Positions 57,255 to 64,000 of a stretch of 64,000 bases of DNA are shown piece by piece (the stretch's first letter is position 1; each line of letters opens with the position of its first letter). Under the pieces are notes generated by a model. It was not told the DNA's origin and made no database searches. It was given only the letters and a program-made list of their open reading frames with translations. This stretch comes from Nonomuraea guangzhouensis. Its GTDB lineage: Bacteria > Actinomycetota > Actinomycetes > Streptosporangiales > Streptosporangiaceae. Position numbers and translations under genes: made by a program. The stretch covers positions 248,001 through 312,000 of the forward strand of contig NZ_JAHKRM010000010.1 of assembly GCF_019396345.1 (NCBI RefSeq), read 5' to 3'.

Positions 57255-59963
57255 ATGAAACGTGTGGCCGCGCTGGTCGCGGTGCTCGCCCTCGCCGGGG
57301 TGGTGACGTGGCTGGTGTGGCCGTCCGCGCCCGAAGCGCGGGGCCTCGACCAGCGCATCTCCGTCGTGGACGGGCCGGCCGACGACCAGCGGGTCGAGCT
57401 CGACGCGACGTTCTTCCCGGCCGCGGGTGGCGGGAAGGCGCCTGCCGTGCTGCTCGCGCACGGGTTCGGCGGCAGCAAGCAGAGCGTCCGCCAGCAGGCG
57501 GTGCGGCTGGCGCAGGACGGCTACGCGGTGCTGACCTGGTCGGCGCGCGGCTTCGGCCGCTCGACCGGCGAGATCGCGCTCAACTCCGCCGACTACGAGG
57601 TCAAGGACGTCAAGCAGCTCATCGACTGGCTGGCCAAGCGGCCCGAGGTCCGGCTCGACGCGGCCGGCGACCCGCGCGTGGGCATCGCGGGCGGCTCCTA
57701 CGGCGGCGCCATCACGCTGATGACGGCCGCCTACGACACCCGCGTGGACGCGATCGTGCCGCAGATCACCTGGGCCGACCTGGCCGACGCGCTGTTCCCC
57801 GACGGAGGCGGCCAAGGCCCGGCCAACGGCGTGTTCAAGCGCATGTGGGCGGGCTACTTCTTCGGCCGCGGCGCCCCGGTCCAGGGCGGCGGCGCCGCTC
57901 AGGGGCTCGGCGCGCTCACCCAGCAGAGCGTGCCGCTGACGGCCGAGCAGGCCAGGTGCGGCAGGTTCCTGCCCGCGGTCTGCGAGATGTACCAGCAGGT
58001 GGCCAAGACCGGCAGGGCCACGCCCGAGGCGATCGAGCTGCTGCGCAAGTCCAGCCCGGTCGCGGTGGCGAGCCGCATCAAGGCGCCCACGCTGCTCATC
58101 CAGGGGCAGCGCGACTCGCTGTTCCCGCTCGGCCAGGCCGACGCCAACGCCAAGGCGATCGCCTCGGCCGGCACGCCGGTGAGCCTGGCCTGGTTCGACG
58201 GAGGCCACGACGGCGGCAACGGCGAGGTCGACTGGCTCTACGATCAGACGGCCGGCTGGTTCGGCCACTACCTCAAGGGTGACGGCTCACCGCTCCCGCA
58301 GAAGTTCACCGTCACCCGTGACGGCGGCCGTGACCCGGGCACCCGCCAGCGCATCAGGCTCCACCCCGAGTCCGGCTCCTACCCCGGCCTCGGCGGCACC
58401 ACCACCACCGCGATCACCCTCACCGGCCCCGAGCAGAACATCGCCAACCCGCCCGGCGGCTCCCCCGCCTCCATCTCCACGGTGCCCGGCGTCGCCGGCC
58501 TGCTCGGCGGGGGCGGCACCACCAACCTCAGCGTCGGGCTCGACATGCCCGGCCAGGTGGCCACCTTCGAGTCGGCGCCGCTCACCGCGCCGCTCCAGCT
58601 CACCGGCAGCCCCTCGGTCAAGCTGAAGGTCTACGGCAAGGGTCAGGTGACGCTGTTCGCCAAGCTCTATGACGTGGCCGACAACGCCCAGCCGCCCAAC
58701 CTGCCCGCCGGGCTGGTCTCGCCGCTGCGCGTGACGATTCCGGACGGCGCCGAGAGCGTGGAGACCACGGTCACGCTGCCCGCCGTCGACTTCCGCTTCG
58801 CGGTGGGGCACCGGCTCCGGCTGGCGGTGACCACGACCGACATGGGCTACGCGACCCCCGCCGAACCCGCCTCCTACCGGATCGGCCTGGCCGCGCCCAC
58901 CCTGGCCGTACCGACGGTGGCCGCGCTGGCCGCACCCGCGACCGGGGTGGCGTGGTGGGTGTGGGCGATGCCGCTCGCCGCCATCGCTCTGGCCGCCCTC
59001 ATCCTGGCCACCGGCCGCACCCCGTCACGCCGCCGCCCCACCTTCCTTCGGAAGGCCACCGGCCAGGACACCAGCCGACTCGCCACCGTCGAACTGGACG
59101 ACAGCCGCGCCGACACCCTCGTCTCGGACAACGGCCAGAGCGCCAGCGTCCAGAAGGACCGCAACAACTCCGGCACGTCCGTGACGGACGGCGATCCGCT
59201 CGCCGCTGACCCGTCGCCGGGCGAGGCGGTGCCGTTGGAGATCAGCGGGCTCACCAAGGCCTATCGCAACGGCGAGCTGGCCGTGGACGACCTGTCGTTC
59301 CGGGTCGAACGCGGCCAGGTGCTGGGCCTGCTGGGTCCCAACGGCGCGGGCAAGACGACCACGATGCGCATGATGATGGGGCTCATCCAGCCCGACGCCG
59401 GTGAGGTCCGCATCTTCGGCGACCGGGTGACGCCCGGCGCGCCCGTGCTGTCCAGACTCGGCTCGTTCGTCGAGGGACCCGGATTCCTGCCGCACCTGTC
59501 CGGCCGCGACAACATCGAGCTCTACTGGGCCGCCACCGGCCGCCCCGCCGCCGACGCCCGGTTCGACGACGCGCTGGAGATCGCGGATCTGGGCAAGGCG
59601 CTGGATCGGGCCGTACGCACCTACTCGCAGGGCATGCGGCAGCGGCTGGCGATCGCCCAGGCCATGCTCGGCCTCCCGGACCTGCTCGTGCTCGACGAGC
59701 CCACCAACGGCCTCGACCCACCCCAGATCAGGGAGATGCGCGAGGTGCTCAAGCGCTACGCCCGCGACGGCCGTACGGTGATCGTCTCCAGTCACCTGCT
59801 GGCCGAGGTCGAGCAGACGTGCAGCCACGCCGTGGTCATGCATCGGGGCCGCCTGGTCTCGGCGGGCCCGGTGTCGGTGCTGCTCAGCGCCGCCGTCTCC
59901 ACCAACGGGCACGGACCCCGTCTCGAAGACGTGTTCCTCGACCTCATCGGACAGAAGTCGTGA
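57255..59963 (+). CDS. S15-type alpha/beta hydrolase fused to an ABC transporter ATPase
   Basis: A 902-residue fusion. An N-terminal signal anchor (VAALVAVLALAGVVTWLVW) is followed by an X-Pro dipeptidyl-peptidase/S15-like hydrolase (VLLAHGFGGSKQS, nucleophile GIAGGSYGGAITL near residue 148, GQRDSLFPL, DGGHDGG) and a galactose-binding-like beta domain (to about 550). A TM helix (about 566-588) and a polar linker lead to an ABC ATPase: Walker A LLGPNGAGKTTTMRMMM (near 694), signature TYSQGMRQRLA (near 790), Walker B LLVLDEPTNGLDP (near 810), H-loop IVSSHLL. Topology predicts the hydrolase outside and the ATPase inside. The partner permease is two genes on. Confidence 0.93.
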   Translation: MKRVAALVAVLALAGVVTWLVWPSAPEARGLDQRISVVDGPADDQRVELDATFFPAAGGGKAPAVLLAHGFGGSKQSVRQQAVRLAQDGYAVLTWSARGFGRSTGEIALNSADYEVKDVKQLIDWLAKRPEVRLDAAGDPRVGIAGGSYGGAITLMTAAYDTRVDAIVPQITWADLADALFPDGGGQGPANGVFKRMWAGYFFGRGAPVQGGGAAQGLGALTQQSVPLTAEQARCGRFLPAVCEMYQQVAKTGRATPEAIELLRKSSPVAVASRIKAPTLLIQGQRDSLFPLGQADANAKAIASAGTPVSLAWFDGGHDGGNGEVDWLYDQTAGWFGHYLKGDGSPLPQKFTVTRDGGRDPGTRQRIRLHPESGSYPGLGGTTTTAITLTGPEQNIANPPGGSPASISTVPGVAGLLGGGGTTNLSVGLDMPGQVATFESAPLTAPLQLTGSPSVKLKVYGKGQVTLFAKLYDVADNAQPPNLPAGLVSPLRVTIPDGAESVETTVTLPAVDFRFAVGHRLRLAVTTTDMGYATPAEPASYRIGLAAPTLAVPTVAALAAPATGVAWWVWAMPLAAIALAALILATGRTPSRRRPTFLRKATGQDTSRLATVELDDSRADTLVSDNGQSASVQKDRNNSGTSVTDGDPLAADPSPGEAVPLEISGLTKAYRNGELAVDDLSFRVERGQVLGLLGPNGAGKTTTMRMMMGLIQPDAGEVRIFGDRVTPGAPVLSRLGSFVEGPGFLPHLSGRDNIELYWAATGRPAADARFDDALEIADLGKALDRAVRTYSQGMRQRLAIAQAMLGLPDLLVLDEPTNGLDPPQIREMREVLKRYARDGRTVIVSSHLLAEVEQTCSHAVVMHRGRLVSAGPVSVLLSAAVSTNGHGPRLEDVFLDLIGQKS

Positions 59964-60160
59964 CCGGCCCCTTGGCCGGGGAGCGCGTCGCGACCGGTCC
60001 CCTGGCCGGAAAGAGCGTCGCGACCCGCCCCGCAGTCAGAGAGACGGTCGCGACCCGCCACCTGACCTCAGAGAGTGTCGGGATCCGCCACCTCGTCGGA
60101 GAGAGCATCGTGATCCGCCACCGAAGAGAAGCCGTGACCGTCGTCGAGGAGGGTTCATGA
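59960..60160 (+). CDS. Small repeat-built ORF between ABC ATPase and permease
   Basis: A 66-residue frame starting with GTG in the ATPase stop (GTGA) and ending in the permease start (ATGA). It consists of about six 10-residue units such as TGPLAGERVA, TGPLAGKSVA, TRPAVRETVA, TRHLTSESVG and IRHLVGESIV, each encoded by a 30-bp repeat. There is no signal peptide or hydrophobic span, and the peptide is basic. The perfect coupling at both ends argues that it is translated or at least keeps ribosomes moving to the permease start. No family recognised. Confidence 0.6.
   Translation: MTGPLAGERVATGPLAGKSVATRPAVRETVATRHLTSESVGIRHLVGESIVIRHRREAVTVVEEGS
59965..60130 (+). repeat. 30-bp tandem repeat array
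   Basis: About five and a half units of 30 bp. Units share a CGACC or CGATC junction followed by a GGCC/CGCC-rich block and a GAGAG-type block (for example CTGGCCGGAAAGAGCGTCGC). Identity falls from left to right. The 30-bp period preserves the reading frame of the small ORF on this strand. Confidence 0.8.
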
Positions 60161-61005
60161 CCGCCGCGACCGGCTACGCGCCCCGGCGCACGCTGCCGCT
60201 GAGGGTCGAGATCGTCAGGCAGTTCAAGCGGCGGCGCACGCTTGTCATGTTCGGGCTGCTGCTGGCGCTGCCGTGGATCCTGGTGATCGCCTTCCAGTTC
60301 GGCCCGCAGTCCAGCGGGCAGCAGCAGTCGGCGCTGCGCATCTCCGACCTGGCGACGGCCAGCGGCCTCAACTTCGCGGCGTTCGCCCTGTCGGTGTCGG
60401 CCAGCTTCCTGCTGGTCGTGGCCGTCGCCCTGTTCTGCGGCGACACCGTGGCCAGCGAGGCGAGCTGGTCGTCGCTGCGCTACCTGCTGGCGGCGCCGGT
60501 GCCGCGTGACCGGCTGCTGCGGCAGAAGATCATCGTGGCGCTCGGCTACTCGGCGGCGGCGGTGATCTGCCTGCCGCTGATGGCGTTGCTCGCCGGCACG
60601 CTGGCGTTCGGATGGCACGACATCCAGGTGCCCGGCACAGGAGAGACGATCGCGGCGCTCGACGTGCTGCCGCGTTTCGGCATCGTGATCGGCTACGCCC
60701 TGGTCAGCCAGCTGGTGGTGGCGGCGCTGGCGTTCCTCATCTCGACGATGACCGACTCGCCGCTCGGCGCGGTCGGCGGGGCCGTGGGCCTGTGGATCGT
60801 CAGCACGATCCTGCAGGCGGTCGAGGCGCTTGGGTCGCTGCGGGAGTTCCTGCCGACCTTCTGGAACACGGCCTGGCTCGATGCCCTGGCACCCGAGCTC
60901 GACTGGAGTGGCATGGCCAAGGGCGCCTCGGTGTCGGTGACCTACGCGGCCATCCTGATCGCCGTGGCCTTCCGCCGCTTCCGCCGCAAGGACGTGGTGA
61001 GCTAG
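60157..61005 (+). CDS. ABC-2-type transporter permease
   Basis: A 282-residue membrane protein with six predicted spans (LVMFGLLLALPWILVIAFQF, ALSVSASFLLVVAVALFCGD, IIVALGYSAAAVICLPLMAL, VSQLVVAALAFLISTMTDSP and others). EASWSSLRYLLAAPVPRDRL matches ABC-2 exporters. It ends in FRRFRRKDVVS, typical of the cytoplasmic tail. ATG 60157 overlaps the repeat ORF stop. With the fused ATPase it should form an exporter or a regulator of membrane components. Substrate unknown. Confidence 0.92.
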   Translation: MTAATGYAPRRTLPLRVEIVRQFKRRRTLVMFGLLLALPWILVIAFQFGPQSSGQQQSALRISDLATASGLNFAAFALSVSASFLLVVAVALFCGDTVASEASWSSLRYLLAAPVPRDRLLRQKIIVALGYSAAAVICLPLMALLAGTLAFGWHDIQVPGTGETIAALDVLPRFGIVIGYALVSQLVVAALAFLISTMTDSPLGAVGGAVGLWIVSTILQAVEALGSLREFLPTFWNTAWLDALAPELDWSGMAKGASVSVTYAAILIAVAFRRFRRKDVVS

Positions 61006-61057
61006 GAGTTTCCGCCGCCCCCGCAGGGGCACAGTATCGCCACTGCCGCTGGAGTCG

Positions 61058-61963
61058 TCAGCCTGCGGTGTCCGGCAGCTGCCCTGCGGTGAACTTGGCA
61101 GTGCCCTCACGGGTCAGCCAGGTGGCGAAGTCCATCAAACCGGGGTGTGCCTTGCGCAGGGCGGGGATGTCGGCGTGCCAGCCGCCCCCGTGGTTGGCGA
61201 ACTCGTAGCCCGCGAGCGCGTCCGGGTCCTTGTTCAGGAGCGCCTCGCGGGGGATCGCCTGGTAGGCGATGGGCTGCCCAATGGCCTGCTCCATGGCGGC
61301 GACGATCTCGGTCATCGTGAGCTGGTCACCGGCCAGTTCGAGCGCCGCACCCATGTACTCGTCCGGATGGCTGAACGCCAGTGCGGCGAAGGCGCCGATG
61401 TCGGTGGCGGCGATGAGCTGGACCGGCACATCCGGGTGGATGACATCGGTCAGGACTCCGTTCCGGACGCCGAGCCGCAGGTCGACCTGGTTCTCCATGA
61501 AGCGGACCGGCCGCAGGAAGGTGGTCGGCAGGCCGAGCCCTCTGGCGTGGCGTTCCAGTTCGAGCTTGCTCTCCCAGCGGCGAATGCCGTGATCGCGATC
61601 GGCGCTGCCGACCGACGTGTAGACGAAGTGCCGGACCCCGGCCGCGGCGGCCGCGTCGGCGACGTTCCTGCCCATCCGGATCTCGTCGCCGATGGTGAAG
61701 TCCGGCGGAGTGCCGGGATAGCCCAGGGTCGGCTGGACGCTGAAGACGCCGTACACGCCGTGGGCGGCCGCATCGAGGGAGGCGCGGTCGCCCATGTCGC
61801 CACGGACCGGCTCGGCTCCGGCGTCTGCCAGGGCACGGGCGCTGGCGACGGCCGGGTCGCGCACGAGGGCCCGGACCCGCCACCCGGCGGCCAGCAGCTC
61901 GCGCGCCGCAGCGCCGCCCTGGGTGCCGGTGGCGCCCGTGACCAGGATGATGTTCTCGTTCAT
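61058..61963 (-). CDS. NmrA-like NAD(P)-binding protein
   Basis: A 301-residue atypical SDR: IILVTGATGTQGGAAARELL at the N-terminus, RVRALVRDPAVASARALADA, FVYTSVGSADRDHGIRRWES (S and Y-like positions), FLRPVRFMENQVDLRLGVRN. It resembles NmrA redox sensors and isoflavone-reductase-like quinone reductases. ATG 61963 follows GGAGGAGAA. It lies 23 bp downstream of the enoyl-CoA hydratase gene, so both form an operon, probably under the divergent TetR. Confidence 0.92.
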   Translation of the reverse strand: MNENIILVTGATGTQGGAAARELLAAGWRVRALVRDPAVASARALADAGAEPVRGDMGDRASLDAAAHGVYGVFSVQPTLGYPGTPPDFTIGDEIRMGRNVADAAAAAGVRHFVYTSVGSADRDHGIRRWESKLELERHARGLGLPTTFLRPVRFMENQVDLRLGVRNGVLTDVIHPDVPVQLIAATDIGAFAALAFSHPDEYMGAALELAGDQLTMTEIVAAMEQAIGQPIAYQAIPREALLNKDPDALAGYEFANHGGGWHADIPALRKAHPGLMDFATWLTREGTAKFTAGQLPDTAG

Positions 61964-61986
61964 GCTTTCTCCTCCGAATGGCTGGA

Positions 61987-62739
61987 TCACGCGTCGAACA
62001 GCTGGTGTGTACGACCGAAGGCCAGGTCGTCGATCAGGCGCCGCCTCCAGGGCCGCTGGAGTACAGCGTGGGTGAGGCGGCGCGTCGTGCGAGGCGCGGA
62101 CATGATCGTCTCGGCGAGCTCCCAGGCGCGTGGGAGCAGACGGTCGGCGTCTACGACCTCGTTGACCAGGCCCAGCTCCGCCGCCTGCCGGGCGTCGATG
62201 CCCGCGCCGGTGTAGAGCGAGAACGCGGCGCGTTTCAGGCCCATGAGTTCCTGGAAGACCAGATGCTGGCCGTCGCCGGGCACCGCGCCCGCGGGGAAGT
62301 GCGTGTCGTCGAAGACCGTGCCGGGCGTGCACAGGGTGAGGTCGCAGACCAACGCGAGCTCATGGTGGAACCCGGACCCGTTGATGGCGCCGATGGTCGG
62401 CACGTCCACCGAGAAGACCAGGTTCTCCAGCAGCTTGAGGCCGTCGTAGTAGGTCGCGTAGCGGGCCTCGGACGTCCATTCGCGGTACGGCCGTCGCTCG
62501 CGCAGCCCCGGCTCCAGCCCGGCGATCCAGGAGTCGCCGGTGCCGGTGATGATCAACAGCTCGGTGTCCGGATCGTTCCCCACCTCCTGGAACGCCTGGC
62601 CCCACGCGTTGTGCAGGGCCAGCGACATGACAGCCGGGCCGCCGCCCGTGTGCATCCGCAGGAGGAGCACACCGTCCCGCCGCTCCATCACGAAGTGCTT
62701 GCCGTACCTGCCCACGACCCCGCCGGACTCTCCCGACAT
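61987..62739 (-). CDS. Enoyl-CoA hydratase/isomerase family protein
   Basis: A 250-residue crotonase: VMERRDGVLLLRMHTGGGPA, LLIITGTGDSWIAGLEPGLR, PTIGAINGSGFHHELALVCD (oxyanion region), DDTHFPAGAVPGDGQHLVFQ, AGIDARQAAELGLVNEVVDA. It acts on acyl-CoA-like substrates, but the usual glutamates are not obvious at the canonical positions, so the reaction is uncertain. ATG 62739 follows GGAGGTCG. First gene of the operon facing tetR. Confidence 0.88.
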   Translation of the reverse strand: MSGESGGVVGRYGKHFVMERRDGVLLLRMHTGGGPAVMSLALHNAWGQAFQEVGNDPDTELLIITGTGDSWIAGLEPGLRERRPYREWTSEARYATYYDGLKLLENLVFSVDVPTIGAINGSGFHHELALVCDLTLCTPGTVFDDTHFPAGAVPGDGQHLVFQELMGLKRAAFSLYTGAGIDARQAAELGLVNEVVDADRLLPRAWELAETIMSAPRTTRRLTHAVLQRPWRRRLIDDLAFGRTHQLFDA

Positions 62740-62762
62740 CTTCGACCTCCGCACAGCTAAAC

Positions 62763-62810
62763 GGGGAGTGTCCCCGATTAACTTCGAGGTACGATACGGG
62801 GACAGTCCCC
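62763..62810. promoter_or_regulatory. Two TetR-type operators between enoyl-CoA hydratase and tetR genes
   Basis: GGGGAGTGTCCCC (62763-62775) and GGGGACAGTCCCC (62798-62810) share arms GGGGA/TCCCC with 3-nt centres, 35 bp centre to centre. One lies near each start, fitting repression in both directions by the TetR protein. Confidence 0.75.
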
Positions 62811-62833
62811 ACTTTCGCAACAACAGGAGAGAA

Positions 62834-63403
62834 GTGACACGACCGACCACCCGGCCGCTGCGGGCGGACGCGCTACGCAACTACGAGCGGCTCATCGCGG
62901 CGGCCAGGGCGGCCTTCACCGAGCTGGGAGCGAACGCGCCGCTCGACGACATCGCCCAGCGCGCCGGCGTCGGCAACGCGACGCTCTACCGGCACTTCCC
63001 GACCCGCCAAGCACTGCTCGAAGCGGTCTATCGCGACCACATCGAGGCGTTGTGCCACCTGGGAGAAGGATTGCTGACCGCCCCGTCGCCGGGTGAGGGA
63101 CTGGTGGTGTGGCTCAGGGCGGTCGTCGCCCAAGGGAGCACCGACCGCGGGGTGGCCGCGTCGCTCATGGCGGCGATGGAAGCCACGCAGACCGATGTGT
63201 CGTGGTGCCGGGGCGCCGTGTTCGCCACGGCCACGGCGCTGCTGGAGCGGGCGCAGAGCGCCGGTGACATCCGGGCGGATGTGACCGTGCGGCAGTTGCT
63301 GAAGTTCGTGAACGCCATCGCGCTGGCCACCGAGGGCGAACCCGGGAAGTGCGAGCAGGCCGACCAGTTGCTCAGCCTGCTGCTCGACGGCCTCCGCGCC
63401 TAG
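62834..63403 (+). CDS. TetR-family transcriptional regulator
   Basis: A 189-residue TetR protein: RLIAAARAAFTELGANAPLD, DIAQRAGVGNATLYRHFPTR, QALLEAVYRDHIEALCHLGE, with an SbtR-like C-terminal region (WLRAVVAQGSTDRGVAASLM, FVNAIALATEGEPGKCEQAD). GTG 62834 follows AGGAGAG. It is divergent from the enoyl-CoA hydratase/NmrA operon, with two matching operators in the gap; it probably represses both directions. Confidence 0.93.
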   Translation: MTRPTTRPLRADALRNYERLIAAARAAFTELGANAPLDDIAQRAGVGNATLYRHFPTRQALLEAVYRDHIEALCHLGEGLLTAPSPGEGLVVWLRAVVAQGSTDRGVAASLMAAMEATQTDVSWCRGAVFATATALLERAQSAGDIRADVTVRQLLKFVNAIALATEGEPGKCEQADQLLSLLLDGLRA

Positions 63404-63406
63404 AAA

Positions 63407-63437
63407 AGTCTGGAAAGTCTGGAAAGTCTGGAAAAGC
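63407..63437 (+). repeat. Short 9-bp tandem repeat after tetR
   Basis: The unit GGAAAGTCT is repeated three times (with a partial copy on each side) starting just behind the tetR stop codon at 63403. It is not hairpin-forming. It lies between the convergent ends of tetR and the small minus-strand gene. Confidence 0.7.
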
Positions 63438-63445
63438 GCGAACGA

Positions 63446-63571
63446 TCATCCCCAATGGGGTGGCTTGTCGTCCAGGTAGAAGGCGTCCGGGTCGGTGTCC
63501 TGGGAGTCGCGCCAATCGCCCCAGCCGAGGTCCGTGTCGTCGCCCGTCTGCTCCGGGAGGAATTCACTCAC
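63446..63571 (-). CDS. Small acidic conserved-looking actinomycete protein
   Basis: A 41-residue acidic peptide: SEFLPEQTGDDTDLGWGDWR, DSQDTDPDAFYLDDKPPHWG. The DDTDxGWG start and xxDKPPHW end are patterns I recall from small actinobacterial proteins of unknown function. GTG 63571 gives the usual SE-start; ATG 63580 is an alternative. No ribosome binding site is clear, so the mRNA may be leaderless. It diverges from the ATPase gene at 63693. Confidence 0.65.
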   Translation of the reverse strand: MSEFLPEQTGDDTDLGWGDWRDSQDTDPDAFYLDDKPPHWG

Positions 63572-63692
63572 GGCATACATGCTACTCAGAGGGACAAACC
63601 CATTCCCGGCCCGCACAACGAACCCCGGACCGCCAAGGGCCGCGAGGGTACGATGCGAGGGCAGGTGTCGTCTATCCCCCGTGAGGTCGCCC

Positions 63693-64000
63693 ATGGCCAC
63701 CCCGACCGGCTGGCGGCGAGAAGGCAATCTGCCGTCGGAGCTGACCAGCTTCGTGGGTCGGACTCGCCTGCTCGCCAATCTCAAGCGACATCTCGCCGAG
63801 TCCCGGCTGGTGACGGTCACCGGCATCGGGGGTGTGGGCAAGTCCCGCACGGTGCTCCGGCTGGCGCATCAGATCCGCTCCCAGTACGAGGATGGCGTCT
63901 GGTTCGCCGACCTGGCCCGGTTGCAGGACGCGGGGATGGTCAAGCACACCATCGCGTCGGCGCTGGGCATCGCCGACCAGTCGTCGCGGACCGAGTCGGA
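63693..64000 (+). CDS. NB-ARC/AAA-type ATPase, 5' part (gene runs off window)
   Basis: The first 102 residues are visible: NLPSELTSFVGRTRLLANLK, RHLAESRLVTVTG and Walker A GIGGVGKSRTVLRLAHQIRS, then YEDGVWFADLARLQDAGMVK. This is the start of large ATPase regulators with NB-ARC and TPR or LuxR domains (AfsR-like or LuxR-type), common in actinomycetes. ATG 63693 follows GTGAGG, whose in-frame GTG 63681 is an alternative start. Downstream domains lie beyond the window. Confidence 0.88.
   Translation, partial: MATPTGWRREGNLPSELTSFVGRTRLLANLKRHLAESRLVTVTGIGGVGKSRTVLRLAHQIRSQYEDGVWFADLARLQDAGMVKHTIASALGIADQSSRTES

Noticed and set aside
59965-60130. 30-bp repeats considered as a CRISPR array
   Set aside because: The repeats are directly adjacent with no unique spacers and keep a reading frame between two coupled genes.
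1-64000. tRNA genes and a phage or plasmid attachment site
   Set aside because: No cloverleaf with a TTC-loop consensus or duplicated tRNA end was seen; mobile sequence is limited to the Tn3-type remnant.

Overview
The window is about 64 kb of high-GC actinomycete chromosome. Many genes start with GTG, and stop/start junctions often overlap as ATGA or GTGA. Paired XRE/DUF5753 and DUF397 genes, several HATPase_c_2 anti-sigma-type proteins, two WYL regulators and a bifunctional RNase H/acid phosphatase point to a Streptosporangiales- or Streptomyces-like organism. This is inference from gene content, with no database search. The left and right edges cut genes.

Layout. 1-7.5 kb (minus strand): a giant secreted RHS/YD-repeat protein with TIG domains, five exact-period 330-bp repeats, an RHS core and a Hint domain; its C-terminal toxin lies beyond the left edge. 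7.6-13.2 kb: small regulatory genes (DUF5946, two-gene anti-sigma operon, XRE+DUF397), two small secreted proteins with strong hairpin terminators, an MmcQ/YjbR gene, and decayed fragments of a sulfatase, a SnoaL-like protein and a polysaccharide deacetylase. 13.2-23.3 kb: an amino-sugar-like catabolic locus. ROK kinase, ABC importer, NagA and a degenerate HATPase run leftward; a DeoR regulator and a Gfo/Idh-isomerase-hydrolase-BtpA operon run rightward. A shared palindromic operator sits upstream of both sides. 23.3-31.7 kb: hydrolases, DinB, WYL and TetR regulators, VOC proteins, a SigJ-like ECF sigma factor and an SDR.

31.7-35.7 kb: a Tn3-type transposase remnant abutting a truncated MmyB-like regulator, then rnpB (RNase P RNA, minus strand), then the RNase H/acid phosphatase, zinc-ribbon and Nif3-like genes in an overlapping operon. 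35.8-42.8 kb: flavin monooxygenase, GNAT protein, Nramp-like transporter without the canonical motifs, quinone oxidoreductase behind a MerR-type promoter, WYL regulator and C45 autoproteolytic hydrolase. 42.7-46.4 kb: acyl-CoA synthetase plus two acyl-CoA dehydrogenases in a tightly coupled operon. 46.6-49.2 kb: two tandem histidine kinases with no response regulator. 49.2-56.8 kb: TetR + AurF-like diiron oxygenase, methyltransferases, CopC/CopD, an unknown membrane protein and a CYP125-like P450.

56.8-61 kb: a PaaI thioesterase, then an unusual operon: an S15-type hydrolase fused to an ABC ATPase, a small ORF built of 30-bp repeats and coupled to both neighbours, and an ABC permease. 61-64 kb: NmrA-like reductase, enoyl-CoA hydratase and TetR with paired operators, a 41-residue conserved-looking small protein, and the start of an NB-ARC-type ATPase. 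The most unusual items are the hydrolase-ABC fusion with its repeat ORF, the shared operator of the sugar locus, the orphan kinase pair, and several proteins that keep their fold but lack key residues.
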